NCBI GenBank assembly: GCA_936432065.2
Contig: OW386285.2
Span: 39,425,920 to 39,489,919, forward strand
Length of the DNA: 64,000 nt
DNA from: Rutpela maculata
Lineage: Eukaryota > Arthropoda > Insecta > Coleoptera > Cerambycidae
Direction of reading: 5' to 3'
Position 1 is the stretch's first letter. The number at the start of each line of letters is the position of its first letter. Below the pieces are notes generated by a model, which was not told the origin of the DNA, made no database searches, and saw only the letters and a program-made list of their open reading frames with translations. This document shows, piece after piece, positions 45,173-56,893 of this stretch. Made by a program: the position numbers and the translations under genes.

Positions 45173-46144
45173 TACCCAAGCAGCATTCAAAGTGATGGGA
45201 ACTGGCATCTGAGGCATCGGAACTTTAATATAGTAGAAATGACATAACTGTTACTAATTTTGCGACTTCAGGGTAATATTCACTTTGTGGTATGCATTTG
45301 TAGTGGCAATTATGTAGATTCTACTGAATTTAGGCATTGTATAGTTATAACACTTTCAAGTAACTGCTGGATAATCTGCAACGTCGCGGATACTACTCTG
45401 CATTACTTTGAAGCATCCTAAACTGCCAAGTGAAAATTGGTAGTAATGCCGACTGCACAGCTTTAACAAAGGACCACTTCAAAGTTGTCTAACTTATTAG
45501 TGATATCTCGAGTAAAAATTAGATTATTTCTACGAAGATAGAGGCTTTGAAGTTATTTTTACTACTCCCCACTAATTGAAAATGACTTAAAAGTTACTTA
45601 TACCTTGAAAATCTACTATGAAGTAATATTAACTTTTAAGACAATTTATATAATTATTGGCATTGAATAAAATGGCGCCATCTGAAGTGCTCAGTAAAAG
45701 CGAAATAAAGTTTATCGGCGCTCATACATGTTTTATAGAAAACTGAAGAAACAGTTAAACAGTAATAGAAATAGTGATTCTTCAGAATATGATGCAAACA
45801 TATGAAAGATTATTTCGCCACAGCAAAACAATCATCTTTGGCAACAAGTGCAAAAGTGTTCCCATCAACACAAGGAGAAAAGTAATCGAAAACTATAACA
45901 GTCTGCAGTGATATTAGTGATACTGTGTGTGCTGTGTACTGCACGAAAGTTACAACTTGTCTTTAAAACACAGATTGATCCATAGTTCAGTTAGTGATCC
46001 ACTGAGCATATTAAATGAATTTGCCGATTAAAAACTCCAAATTTAATAAATATTGTGTCGATGGGGAACGGACAATTTCGGTATACACGGTATAAGACAT
46101 TGTTTGTGTACAATAAATTGAACTGAATATATATTCAAAAAAAA

Positions 46145-46660
46145 AATAGCAAAAAAACTATTTCTTTTCTAGAATATCTCAAAAGTTATCAGTGAGGACA
46201 AAAATAACAGTTTACAACACCATTATCCAACCTCATTTCGATTATTGTGCCAGTCTATTATATTCCTTCGATTTAAATAAAATAACTTCCCTTCAAAAAC
46301 TACAGAATAGAGGAATGTGAGTGATTTTGAAATGCAGCCGATATACCTCAATCCAACATATGCTTTCTTCTCTTCAGTGGCTGTCTGTAAAAGATAGATT
46401 GCTTTCCATGGCTATGGTATTTATTCTCAAAATTTTAAATAACTTAATACCCAAGTATTTAAATAAGTTTATATTTTATGCAAACCAAATACATCAAAAC
46501 CACACAAGAAATAAGAACAAATTTTACATACCAAGGCAAAATCTAAGTCAAACTAGGAAAATTATGTTATATAAAAGCCTCCATCAATATAACAAGTTGC
46601 CAGAGGATGAAAGGAATCTATCTCTCTACCTGTATTCAAACGTAAAATTGTAAGCTACAT
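46145..46660 (+). pseudogene. non-LTR retrotransposon RT C-terminal fragment
   Basis: Reads ISQKLSVRTKITVYNTIIQP, HFDYCASLLY, LQKLQNRGM, stop, then VILKCSRYTSIQHML, LQWLSVKDRLLSMAM, FILKILNNLIPKYLNK and KSLHQYNKLPEDERN, ending near 46651. This matches the post-palm region of Jockey/CR1-like elements. One stop, at 46318, is the only clear lesion, so it is better preserved than the other fragments. Its 3' UTR is interrupted by family A copy 3 and resumes at 47491. Confidence 0.8.
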
Positions 46661-46716
46661 AAAGTCGATTGATTAACTCCACTTGTGTTATGTAGGTGTT
46701 TGTTCCTCGTTATTTT

Positions 46717-47490
46717 ACTTCCACGTCCAGTGGAAGTATAGTAACGACAAAAAAATTTTAAAAAATTTTTATTGTCCAAATAGGCTTAAAATGTCATGAA
46801 ATGTCGAGATTTTAAGTTTGAGCGAAAAAAAAATTTCTGTCTGCCTGTCGGTCTGTCGGTCTGTCGGTCTGTCGGTCTGTCTGTCTGTCTGTCGGTCTGT
46901 CTGTAACTTTTTTTTGTGCGCACGTTTACTCTGAAACCTTTTAAGATATTGACTTGAAATTTGGTACACATATGTACTTTAACGAGATCTAGAACTAGAT
47001 TATATTTTCATCTTGTTCCGTCGAAGGGTTGGGGGGTAAATTGGGGTAAATTTGGGGTAAATGGGTAAATTAAGCAGGTAGGAGTCCATGAAATTGGTAT
47101 TTAGTATATACAAGAGAAGCTGAGGTCTCAAAAAAAATTTTGGCATTAGCCACCCCCATTACCACCCCCACCTCCTTATTAAAGGGGATGAAAAAAAAAT
47201 GTGATTTAGTGCATGTACAGGAATCAGAAACCTCAAAATATTTTTTTACTTCATCCACCCCCCACTACCACCCCCCTATCACCACCCCCACTACCACCCC
47301 CCTATCACCACCCCCACCCCACTACCGATGTGGGGTATCGTTTTATGGGTTTTTGGGGTAGAGGATTTTAAATATTATATTATTAAAGTTCCATAAACAA
47401 TTATTTTCACATACAAAGTTTTTTCGTTGTGAGTGACTCGGATAGAGAATCTGGATGTGGAAGTAGTGATTCCTTAGGCAGCGGTTTTTT
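46717..47490 (-). repeat. family A hairpin-ended repeat, copy 3 (longest)
   Basis: The hairpin ACTTCCACGTCCAGTGGAAGT is at the left end. A CTGTCGGTCTGTCGGTCTGT microsatellite (46841-46910) follows, then an expanded CCCCCACTACCACCCCCC block (47265-47330). The minus-strand start motif AAAACCGCTGCCTAAGGAATC is at 47470-47490. It splits the retroelement 3' UTR. QTDRQTDR- and proline-rich ORFs here are simple-sequence artefacts. Confidence 0.85.
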
Positions 47491-47630
47491 AATTTATTTG
47501 TATATGTATTAGTCTGAGTGTGTAAGTGCGTGTATTATTTATTTATGTATAAATTATGATTCTTTGTAATTACATTAGTAATGTAAATTTGTATACTAGG
47601 ATTTTCCTATTCAAATAAATACTTACTTAC
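47491..47630 (+). other. continuation of the retroelement 3' UTR
   Basis: TTATTTATTTATGTATAAAT then GGATTTTCCTATTCAAATAAATAC, a poly(A)-signal-like 3' end as in Jockey-type elements. Inferred to belong to the 46145-46660 fragment. Confidence 0.45.
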
Positions 47631-48880
47631 TATTTTTTGAATGAAATTAAATGTAAACTGATCAATCACTAAAATATGAAAACTCATGTATTTTTTCCAT
47701 TATTATTACACACCTTACGTTAATAAGACACATTGTACATCGTTTTCAGTGAAAAAACAAATATTTTATTTGCACAAATTTATTAACAACTTAATATAAG
47801 ATAATAAAAAGTACTTGGTAAAAATATAATAATTGTTATTTTTAATCCACATTCGTCTCCTTGTCACATCACACACAGTGACACTCCGTGTTGCCAATTA
47901 AAAAAAAAATTACCTATCTCGTATCTGCCAATTGTACCAACATGAAAATAAGTTGATAGCAATAGTTACCAAGATCTTATACCGTCATTGGTCCCATTTG
48001 CTACATCTAGGTAAATATAACTACACAGTGAAATTGTTGTAGTTCCCGTCACCACCGTCACCAAGTAGCAACAACTATATCGTTGGTGGCATCTGCTACT
48101 TTATGGGAAATGTAACTTGTAGGGAAATAATTTTGGTTTTTGCAACCTTTAAGTTACTGCAATTAAAATCGCCATTTTTCTGTTGTTGAATGAAGACGCC
48201 ATATTGACACAGATAAAAATATAATTCAATAAAAAATTTCTTTTTATTATGGTCATTTACAAATATGTTTTCTAAATAGATTATTACTTTATAATATATA
48301 AAATTAAAAAAAAAACGTTTTCCATAAAAAATTTTGCAGTTTTGCTTGTACACATAATTTTTGCAAAAATGTTTTTTTCCGAAAAAAACATTTTCTCGAG
48401 GGGGCGTCTTTTTTATCGAAGCATCACGATAACATTTTACAGAAAACAAGTGGTGGTTTTAATATCCACACCCAGGGTAAATGCAAAACATCATGATTTA
48501 TAATATATGCTTATGCATGTTTTGTATATAATCACCCTAACTTGGACCTTGGACATATCATGTGCTCAAACTCAGTAAGTCATTACTTTGCTATTCGAAT
48601 AACAGAGAGCCAAATATATAGTTTGCGCTCTCATTCCGGTCAGCTGAGCTGTTCCAAAAGTTAGTCATTTCTACTACTTGGTTACATCCCGTTTACGTAA
48701 TAACCTAGTCCTCGACACGGTAACGGTAGAAGTACCGGAATAGTAATTTTCCACGTAATTATTATTCCCCATTTTGGTGAATACTTGGTAGAAGGATGGT
48801 TCCCATTACGTAACAGTCCTTAGTTGCGGAAACCTTTAAAGTTCCCCTAATGATAACTATTACGTAGAAACTACTAAAAT
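47631..48880. other. no gene recognised
   Basis: AT-rich interior of the 45173-48893 unit. ORF 48096-48449 (minus) is a low-complexity Phe/Lys-rich frame. Confidence 0.35.
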
Positions 48881-49011
48881 TGCTGCTTGGGTAGTGAAAA
48901 CATGCTAGAGATCAAAAAAAACCTTATAAACTGACTTTAAATTTTTTCTTAACTGTTTATTTCACGTCGGCTTATTTCCGCTACCAAGGCCTATCACCGA
49001 CGCCAGGAGAC

Positions 49012-49327
49012 GAGCTGGAAATTTTGCTGAACCTCTTCTTGCAAGAAGAGTAGAGATCTTTTACTTGCCTAACATTTAATAGACAAGGGACCGCCTGCTT
49101 TACATCCCCTCCGAAGGATGGTATATCCACTACGTAGTCCTCGTCTTGAAATTACATAGCTTCCGCAGATATACTGATATACAAGCCGCTAGAAGGTGGG
49201 ACGAGATCGCTGTGTTTCCCAAGATGGATTTCACCCATCCAAGTACTAACCGCGCTGTACGTTGCTTCATTGAAGTATCGAGATACATACACAGTGAAGA
49301 CGCATCTACGCTCGCACCCACTTTAAA
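49012..49327 (-). mobile_element. 5S rRNA-derived SINE, copy 2 (more complete)
   Basis: On the minus strand: AATGAAGCAACGTACAGCG, CGGTTAGTACTTGGATGGGT, GAAATCCATCTTGGGAAACAC, then the same body as copy 1 (GAAGCTATGTAATTTCAAGA, CCTTCGGAGGGGATGTAAAG, TTAAATGTTAGGCAAGTAAA). This copy keeps the 5S C box followed by a GGGAA-CAC tract lost in copy 1. The 112-codon ORF on this strand reads only across the SINE. Confidence 0.8.
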
Positions 49328-49806
49328 ATTTATTTTTATTTTTAATTTCTGTAAACGATCATTGCGACACGTAACATAATAAATTTGTGTCAAACGAATG
49401 AACCCATATTGTTCGGGATAGGTTTTGTGTTCTGCAAGTACTAAAGGCTGTCCACGATGTCCGATCAAATAGTTTGATCGGATTTCTTAATTTATTAATC
49501 TGTTTTAATTTTTTAGTTTTTAAAGGTAAAATGTTAAATAGTCCTAGACTATAATAAAAAGCAATGCTTTGAGCATGTGCCTTTGCAAAAAGAGACAGTT
49601 GGATTGATAGGCTTTATTTTATGTTGCTTATGATTTATTTCGTTGTAAAACGAAGAATTCTTGTACATTTAAAGGAGACATTAATAAGAAAATGATTTTG
49701 TTTCTGATAATAATGAAGTTGATGAATATCGATTTTTAAAAATAATTTTTAGGATAGTTTCTTGAATTAAGATTCTTTAAAAGACAACTGGAACATATAC
49801 GAGTAC
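49328..49806. other. no gene recognised
   Basis: AT-rich. A 16-bp self-complement around GATCAAATAGTTTGATC sits at 49462-49478. Confidence 0.35.
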
Positions 49807-50818
49807 AGTGTCCGCCAAACAGTTTGCACCATATGGAAACTCTGTTGTTATTGACTTTTTGAAAAATTTTACTTTTGATAAAGGTTAGTATATGTTATCA
49901 AACGAAAAAAGGATGTACACAAATGCGTGTTAGTCCTGGCGCATGGGTCGGAAAATTAAATTTTTTGAAATTGTCCCCAGAGTGAACTACCTTTACTTTT
50001 GAAGATATCGAAAGATGTTGTTTAAAGAAGTTGCTTATAATGCGATGGCATATCTAGATATCAAATTCGGTGGTTCTATTTTAAAAATATAAATTTTTAA
50101 TTTTTTGTTCATAATTCCTGAACTATATTTTTTAATATTTTTTTGTTACTAATAATTCTCTCTATTTAATAGCTTCAGCTTAAATAATGGATTAAAATCC
50201 ACTTCGAAGAACTTTTAACAGTACTTTCCGAACCAAATAAATATTTTGGTGCATCGTTGTTCTCTTTTTTCTAATGTTAACTTTTGCAAAATTTTTACAT
50301 ACATATTGCTAAGTGAAACTCTTTAAGCGATTTGTATTAAAATAATTCGAAAAAGTTAACACTGGAAAAAATGAGAACAACTATGGATCAAGAAATTCAG
50401 CATTCTTTCCCAAAATATTTATTTGGTCAAGAAAGTACTGCTAAAAGTTCTTCAAAAACTATTGAATAGAGACAATTATTAACAACAGAAAACTGTTTAA
50501 GAATATAGTTCAGGAATTATGCGTAAAAACTAAAAAATTTTTGTTTTTGAAATAGAACAGCCACATTTGATATCTAGATATAACTTCGCATTATAAGCAA
50601 CTTCTTTAAATAATATTTTTCGATATCTTCAAACATTGAGGTTACTTTTGACATAATTTCAGAAAAATTAATTTTACTATTATACGCCAGGACTAAACAC
50701 ATACGTGCAGCCCCTTTTTCGTCTGAGAACATTCACTAACTTTTATCTTCAATGAAATTGTTCAGAAAATCAATAACAACAAAGTTTTCCATATGGTGCA
50801 GACTTTTTGGCGGACACT
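49807..50818. mobile_element. 1-kb foldback element, about 500-bp arms, mariner-like ends
   Basis: Left AGTGTCCGCCAAACAGTTTG, right CAGACTTTTTGGCGGACACT, each adjacent to TA. Matching inner tracts include CCATATGG, AAGCAACTTCTTTAA/TTAAAGAAGTTGCTT, GATATCTAGATAT and TTCCTGAACTATATT, and GTACTTTC near the loop. The arms have diverged by roughly 15-20%. No transposase. Confidence 0.8.
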
Positions 50819-51600
50819 ATATAAATTAAAAAAGTAAAATACTTTTTTTTTAAATATCCTTTCTATAGAGTAATCGTCAGGAGCTGATAAATTATCATGT
50901 TTCATTATATATTATGTGTTATCATAATTCTAAAGCAAAATATTACTAAGGTTTTTGATTAAGAACATAGGTCGTCTCGTTTTCCATATATATTGCCCCA
51001 CTGCAACCACCTTCAAGTTAATACAAGCCATCAATTAAGCGTGAGTAGAAATAAATCTGTAAAGGCATTTACACGAAACTTCCCTCTCTATTTAACACCC
51101 TTTGTTTGTTAATTATTTTTTTCGTTAAAATGACCATCCTGTATAATTTTGTTGCTAGTATTTAAAATTTTCCTCCTGGTAATAGTGGCAATTACTTTCT
51201 AAATACTATTTTCCTTCATCGATTCTCTTTTAATTATGTTTGTGACAACCTTGTATCTTTTTCATTAGAATACATCATGGTTCAGGTTGTATTAGCTACA
51301 TTTGAAATTCTACTAAAAGTGTCCATCCTGTATATTTCTCATTAAAAGTATATTAGATTTACTTCTTGGTAATTGGTCAATTACATTCCGAATATTATTT
51401 CTCCCAAACCGTTTTAATTAATTATTTTTTTAGTGATCATTGATTACATGAGAAATATTATTTTCGCTAAAACTATAGCAAGATTTCTTCCTTGAAAATG
51501 GTGTTAACTGCATGCCAAATATTATTATTATCAGTCACATTTTTTTCATTAATTTTTCTTTTTAGGGTGTTCACCCTGTATATATTTCACTAGAAGTTCT
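50819..51600. other. no gene; several CCTGTATA motifs
   Basis: The words CATCCTGTATA and CACCCTGTATA recur at about 51137, 51329 and 51572 at 190-240 bp spacing. They may be ends of small mariner-like debris or a degenerate tandem array. Confidence 0.35.
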
Positions 51601-51795
51601 TCCCATTTCGTAGTTGGTAATAGAGTCAGCTACCAAAAATTATTCGTCTCTGTAAAAAAATTGTAGTTATAGCGTCAGTAGTCAGACATCAGATCGACAG
51701 ACTAACAGACAAGCATTCTGAAACGTAAACATCCGATGAAATCTAGGAGAGTGATTTTTTCACGATCGCAATACTTCCCTTCAATAAGCAAGGGA
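51601..51795 (+). repeat. family I hairpin-ended repeat, copy 1
   Basis: A CAGACATCAGATCGACAGAC tract, then GAAACGTAAACATCCGATGA, TTTTTTCACGATCGCAATAC and the terminal hairpin TTCCCTTCAATAAGCAAGGGAA. It matches 55395-55505. Same design as families A and B. Confidence 0.6.
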
Positions 51796-53400
51796 AATAC
51801 AAATATTGACAGGATGTCCAAAAGTCATATTCAGCAATAAGTGGTTGTCATTGCAGCTGAAGAAAAAAATTAATGCAAAATGAGCAATTAACTTGTATCC
51901 TAATTTAAATCGTTAATTTGTTGATTTGCTTATTATCACACATCCTAGGTATACCAATTTTTTGGCAAAGCAGTATATTTGACTCCAACAGTAGATTTTG
52001 TCAATGACAATTCTTTACAAAGAGTTGCTCATTAAAAATAATTATGATACACAAGAGCTTTACGTAATAAACTTTAAAAGTTAAAGACAAGTACAATAGG
52101 GGAATGTCATAATAAATACCTCCAATTAATTTCGTACCTTTAGGAAGTAAGAAGAATGAAACGAGTTCATTTTTGTAGTACGAAGCCTTTGTTATAACAA
52201 CGGTCTAGCATTAACGACATATGAATAGAAATGTGAAAATTTAGACTAATTTTAATATCACGACCCGCCAAATACTGGCAAAACTGTGATAAAAAGACAG
52301 GGCAACAATTAAAATTTGAACGTGAGACATATACATCATGTATTTGATCCACGGGAATGAATACGACATTTTTCAACCTAGAGAATAGACTATTTTATGC
52401 CGAAAGTGGAGGGAACGAAGGGAAAAATGGTATGAGAGATGGTGCAGTAGAGGGAGGGTGAGAGAACATCGTGGGAAACTAAGGTAAATCTGTGACAAGG
52501 TAGGAAAAGACAGTGGGAACGCGAGAAGATGATTGGAGGCGTAAGTGGTGTGAAGATGAAATAAAGTAAGTGCAGATGATGGAAAAGTGAGAAAGTAAAG
52601 TTTGAATGCAGTAGAAGGTATGATGGGACAGTGCAGGAGATGGTGACATGCTACAATGTAATATTGGGAAAGCGAAAGATGGAGAGAGAAATGTGGAGAT
52701 CCAGGCGAGTGTAGTCGCAGGTATAAGCTAATGACTGATAAAAAATATGATATGGTAGAGTACCATTTAAAATATACTTTAAAAGTATCCTTACTTTTGT
52801 AAACAAAATCTGATTGCAATACTCCTTTTCATCGCATGATAGATATACAGTAGAAGAAGTATGTACCTACATTCTACGCCATTGTCGTCTGGTCTTATTT
52901 TCATTAAGAACGCTCGATATAGAGCATTTGATGGATGACAAATAAGACTAGGCGGCTGTCATTTTTGATTTTTGTGGTCATAGAGGCATAGGAGGCATTT
53001 TCAGATAGGGTGTCAATTCAAAATCCGAGTAGGATCAGACGACCGCCATTTTGACGTTCTAAAATTGGGTGAATCGTAGCTCGGTACCATTTAAAATAGA
53101 GTACTGCTACTACACATTAACTGTTTAGCAGCTTTCACTTCCATATTTTTTTACTGGAAAAGTATGTTGCGGATTTCCTTGAAAAAGTTAGAAATAACCA
53201 CAGTTCTTAGAGACAGTCTTCCTGCAGCCATCGACGCACTTTTGTGCATCTTTATGTTATTATAAAAATGGTATAAGACAATCCGTGGGAACAGCATTTA
53301 ACATTCGGAATTCATAGGCAAATCATCGAAATACTTCACGACTATATCTATCATAAAACTAGGTAAGGAAAACCAAACTGCGTAGATTTCGAAGGTTATG
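51796..53400. other. no gene; strongly purine-rich strand at 52385-52720
   Basis: The plus strand of 52385-52720 is heavily G+A (GTGGAGGGAACGAAGGGAAA, GTAGAGGGAGGGTGAGAGAA). This opens a 148-codon minus-strand frame made mostly of Ser, Leu, His and Phe, which is a composition artefact. Confidence 0.4.
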
Positions 53401-53404
53401 TCCA

Positions 53405-53720
53405 TTTTGAGCTACAGCAGAAAAATTGGAAACAATACTGAAGAATAAAGAAATACTAGTTAATTTAAAAAGAAAAGTGATTAATATGTGCATTCGGCAG
53501 GTAATGATGTACGGAAAGGAAGCTATGAACTCACTCTCATATCTGCTAATATGCTCGGAACAACTCAACCAGTAATGGATAGAATCATGTTGAATATAAG
53601 TCTGAGGGATCATATTCGAACTAGGACATTAGAAAATTACCGACAATGGAGGATCGAGTAACACGTATAAGCAAATCGAAAGGGAGTGGGGTAGGGTACG
53701 TGGCTTGGCACACAGCATAT
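53405..53720 (+). pseudogene. non-LTR retrotransposon RT C-terminal fragment of a second clade
   Basis: Reads ATAEKLETILKNKEI, VNLKRKVINMCIRQVMMYG, KEAM, then after a shift VMDRIMLNISLRDHIRTR, and in another frame DRVTRISKSKGSGVGYVAWHT. These match, respectively, the blocks FGxLxxIL-NK-I, LKRKVFNQCxLPVMTYGxEtW, AMERxMLGISLRDRIRN and ErIxxLKWxWAGHVAR of the RTs often annotated as endonuclease-reverse transcriptase, different from the Jockey/CR1 fragments elsewhere. Heavily decayed. Confidence 0.7.
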
Positions 53721-55034
53721 ATCAAATAAAGCAAGTCAGACAATAGTGACTAATATTATATAAAAGAAGCGTGGAACATCCACAGTGCAGATAGTTGGAT
53801 ACATACTAGAGTAAAATTTGTTTAAAAGTGGATAGAAAAAATCCAAATAAGAAGAAGAAGAAGAGTTAACTGCAGAATCTGGTGTTGACACAACAATAAC
53901 TAAACTTCTCAATGTATCGAAATGCTCTTCCATCGTTGAAGATTACATCGAAAATTCTACTGAATTTAAGAGGAAGATCGCAAAAGAGCACTGAGCGAAA
54001 TAATAACAAAGCCTACAACTCATTTTATGAACTAGCTGCAGAGAAGTACACCTAAATTTGTTGTACGGTTTTCAAGAATAAAAAAAAAATTAATAACTGT
54101 GTCACAAATATAAAAGATTAGATCAGCGTGGTTTAATCGGGCCCCCCACATCAAATCATGGGCCTCGGTACCAAATTCACTGACCGGCCCCCGCGCTTAA
54201 TAATTGATGAACGGGGGGAGGGGGGAAAACTTCTCATTAAAGAGACAGTGTTGATAAATCATAAAATCCGTGCGATCGACTTCGACTGTGCGTAAGAATA
54301 AGTTAACTTAGGTTGTAGGTTGTGCAATATTGATTACTTGCAGTAGTTGTTGTATAGAATTATTCTTCCCACGTTCTCAAAAATACTGACATGTTAATCA
54401 AGCCATTTTCATCCAGTAACCACAGTTGCTTGTACTCTTATATTAATTTTTATAAATTGCAGTTAATAAACTCCATAAAATCCACTTAATCAGAATTTAA
54501 ACTCCATACAGAAACGTATTTATCCCATAAAAGAAGCATCGATGAAATCTGCAAAACGTGTTGATGTAATGAGGTGAGCAAGCAATTTAAGTTTCCAAAC
54601 TCCATATCAAGAAATTTCTGGATAATCCTCTCGCCTCGAGAAAATGATTTTCTAAGTAACACTTTGGATATTAAGTTGTTTCGTAAACTATGCGGTTTTA
54701 TGTCGAATGTTTAAGTTGGTGTTGATGTACATGATTTGCAGAGCAAATAAGTAAGCAATTTATGTTTTCCTGATCGATATGGAAATTAATGCAGTTCGTA
54801 AAGAATAAAATAATAATAGTTTATGATGTTTATAATTTATTTGGTAGAAAACAAATCCAAATCTGGAAAAATAAAAAGATAAGAGTTAACAAGTTGGTTT
54901 CTAATGGTATATTTTATATATTATAATAACCCTTTGCATTTTCTTAATTAATTTATTTTTTAGTACTGATATAAATTCTTAAAGAAAAATATTTTAAATA
55001 AATTAAAACTGCATCCAATTAATAAAATGGATAT
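53721..55034. other. no gene recognised
   Basis: Short AAG-repeat at 53850-53865. A C/G-rich patch GGGCCCCCCACATC / GGCCCCCGCGC near 54140-54200. Otherwise AT-rich. Confidence 0.35.
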
Positions 55035-55378
55035 TTTCAGTCGGTCTGTCTGTAACTTTTTTGTGCACACGATTACTCTGGAATCGTTTAAGATATTGAA
55101 TTGAAATTTGGTACACATTTTAACGAGATCTGGAACCAGATTATATTTTGATCTTAATCCGTCGAAGGATTGAGGGGTAAATAGGTAAATCAAGCAAGTA
55201 TGAGTCCATAAAATTGGTATTTAGTGTATATAAGAGGCTCAAACATTTTTTTTGGCATTAGCCACCCCCATGACCACCCCCACCTCGTTATTAGAGGGTG
55301 AAACAAATAAAATTGTGATTTACTGTGTGTACAACAACCAAAGGCCTCAAAAATTGTTTTTACTTCATCCACCCCCCC
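55035..55378 (-). repeat. family A fragment, copy 4 (both ends missing)
   Basis: GTCGGTCTGTCTGTAACTTTT, ATTGAATTGAAATTTGGTAC, GCATTAGCCACCCCCATGAC and TTTTTACTTCATCCACCCCC follow family A in reverse. It lacks the terminal hairpin and the CCGCTGCC start. Confidence 0.75.
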
Positions 55379-55394
55379 GCTATCTTGAAAGACC

Positions 55395-55505
55395 TTAATT
55401 CTCGTAATCTACATAGTTGGAGACGTAAAAATCCGAAGGAATCTCGAGTGATTTTTCCACGATTACAAAATTTCCCTTCGGTAAGCGAGGGAAATAAAAA
55501 GATTG
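55395..55505 (+). repeat. family I end fragment, copy 2
   Basis: GGAGACGTAAAAATCCGAAG, GATTTTTCCACGATTACAAA and the hairpin TTTCCCTTCGGTAAGCGAGGGAAA, 70-75% like 51715-51795. It is joined in opposite orientation to the family A fragment. Confidence 0.65.
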
Positions 55506-56440
55506 ACCTCTAATGATTTATTTGAAAAAAAAAATTCTTAAAAGTTTAGATGCAAGAAACGTCTGTGCCAGACGTGTCAGACGGAAGTCAGTTTTTGAAT
55601 GTTTTTGATACTACAAAATGTCTCACAACTAAATAATAATAATACTAAGAATAATAGTAATACTTATTTTATATCTTGTGTAGTTTTATATATTAAATTA
55701 CAAAATAAATTTAGATTTACGTCCATATTAGGATTTAGAAACTTAATCCTTATGGATGGATAAATATAAAAAAATATATATTAAAAGTTAGCCCAAATAA
55801 CATCATTTAACAACCTAAGAAAATAGAAAATAAAGGAAATACTTAACAAAGCAGACTTCAAAAGAAATGATACGTATTAAATTGTTCGATCTATCAGTGT
55901 TCTTTCTTATACAACATCTATTATTTGTTGTCATTCACTTTACAATATTAAAAATATTTTTAATTAAACATATTTTTACTGTTTCCGATATTCCTGAGCA
56001 AATTATTCTATAACTCTCACCCTAAATAAATAACATATCTTTTACTTATGTCCCCTTTTGCTACACTTATTTCGAACAACTTTTTTTTTGCTGGGTATAA
56101 TAAATATAATATATAGATTCCAAGAACCTTGCCAGTATTATTTTAAAGTTTACTTGTCTTAGATCCAATGTTTTTGACTGGTGGTCTCGTGATCTGTAGA
56201 AAATCTGATGTTTTTATTTAATAATGTACTTATAGTGTTTCTGTAGGTATTAGATACGTCTTTTTTCTGAGATATCGTTTCTACAAGAGCATAATCATTT
56301 ATTTTCAGTTTATTAAGGGGCTCGAAAATTTGAAATTTGTATATTAAATAATATCTAAGCTTAACAATGCTGATTTTAGTGATAAGCATCCCACCTTAGA
56401 AGGTTGTCAATCAATATGTTTAAGTATTGTAATATGTTGC
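55506..56440. other. no gene recognised
   Basis: AT-rich, with no repeat partner identified. Confidence 0.35.
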
Positions 56441-56469
56441 AACCTCTTAAAATTTAAGGTTATGTTGGT

Positions 56470-56893
56470 TATACAATGCAGTAGGCCCAAATTCAATTAG
56501 TTCGGATGTCTGAATGTGGATTTGCACCTACTAGAGAAAGAACCTACTACTAGAAGCTCTAGAAATAGTAAAGAACTTGCTAGATATATCTGGATCATGG
56601 TGACGTCATCACAGAAGCATCTATATCTGTCATCTTTAGGTATATAAAGCATGGAGTAAAACCAGAGAGGAAGTTGGGTTGAGTTAGAACAGTTCTAATG
56701 GACAGTTGAATGAGTAGTTCAGACAGAACAGTTTGAGTTTAGTTGGTCAGAAAGTGAACAGATCAAAGAGGTAAAAGTAGTGAAATAGTACACAGTATAA
56801 TACTAGTAAAGTACTTAATTAATTGTTGTATTTAGTAAGTTAATAAACTAGTGTTTAGTGCTACCCTGGTGTTATAATTTCCTAACCCACGAT
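56470..56893 (+). repeat. possible solo LTR
   Basis: The sequence has an LTR-like plan: CATCTTTAGGTATATAAAGC (TATA box at about 56640), a GA-rich leader, AAGTTAATAAACTAGTGTTT (AATAAA signal at about 56840), then CTACCCTGGTGTTATAATTT and an end at CCCACGATACA. No second copy and no coding region were found, and the 5' end is not fixed. Confidence 0.4.

Larger units (their letters stand above)
45173..48893. mobile_element. 3.7-kb unit bounded by exact 13-bp TIRs, hosting nested insertions
   Basis: TACCCAAGCAGCA at 45173 and TGCTGCTTGGGTA at 48881-48893 are exact complements. The terminal regions (45190-45640, 48560-48880) share a style rich in GTTACT/AGTAAC-like words. The interior contains an RT fragment and a family A repeat, which would be later insertions. 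No transposase or target duplication recognised, so the pairing of the two ends is an inference. Confidence 0.45.

Noticed and set aside
46769..46971. Overlapping ORFs rich in QTDRQTDR
   Set aside because: Translation of the GACAGACC microsatellite of family A copy 3; similar frames appear in other copies.
52373..52819. 148-codon minus-strand ORF
   Set aside because: Ser/Leu/His/Phe-dominated translation of the purine-rich opposite strand; no motif.
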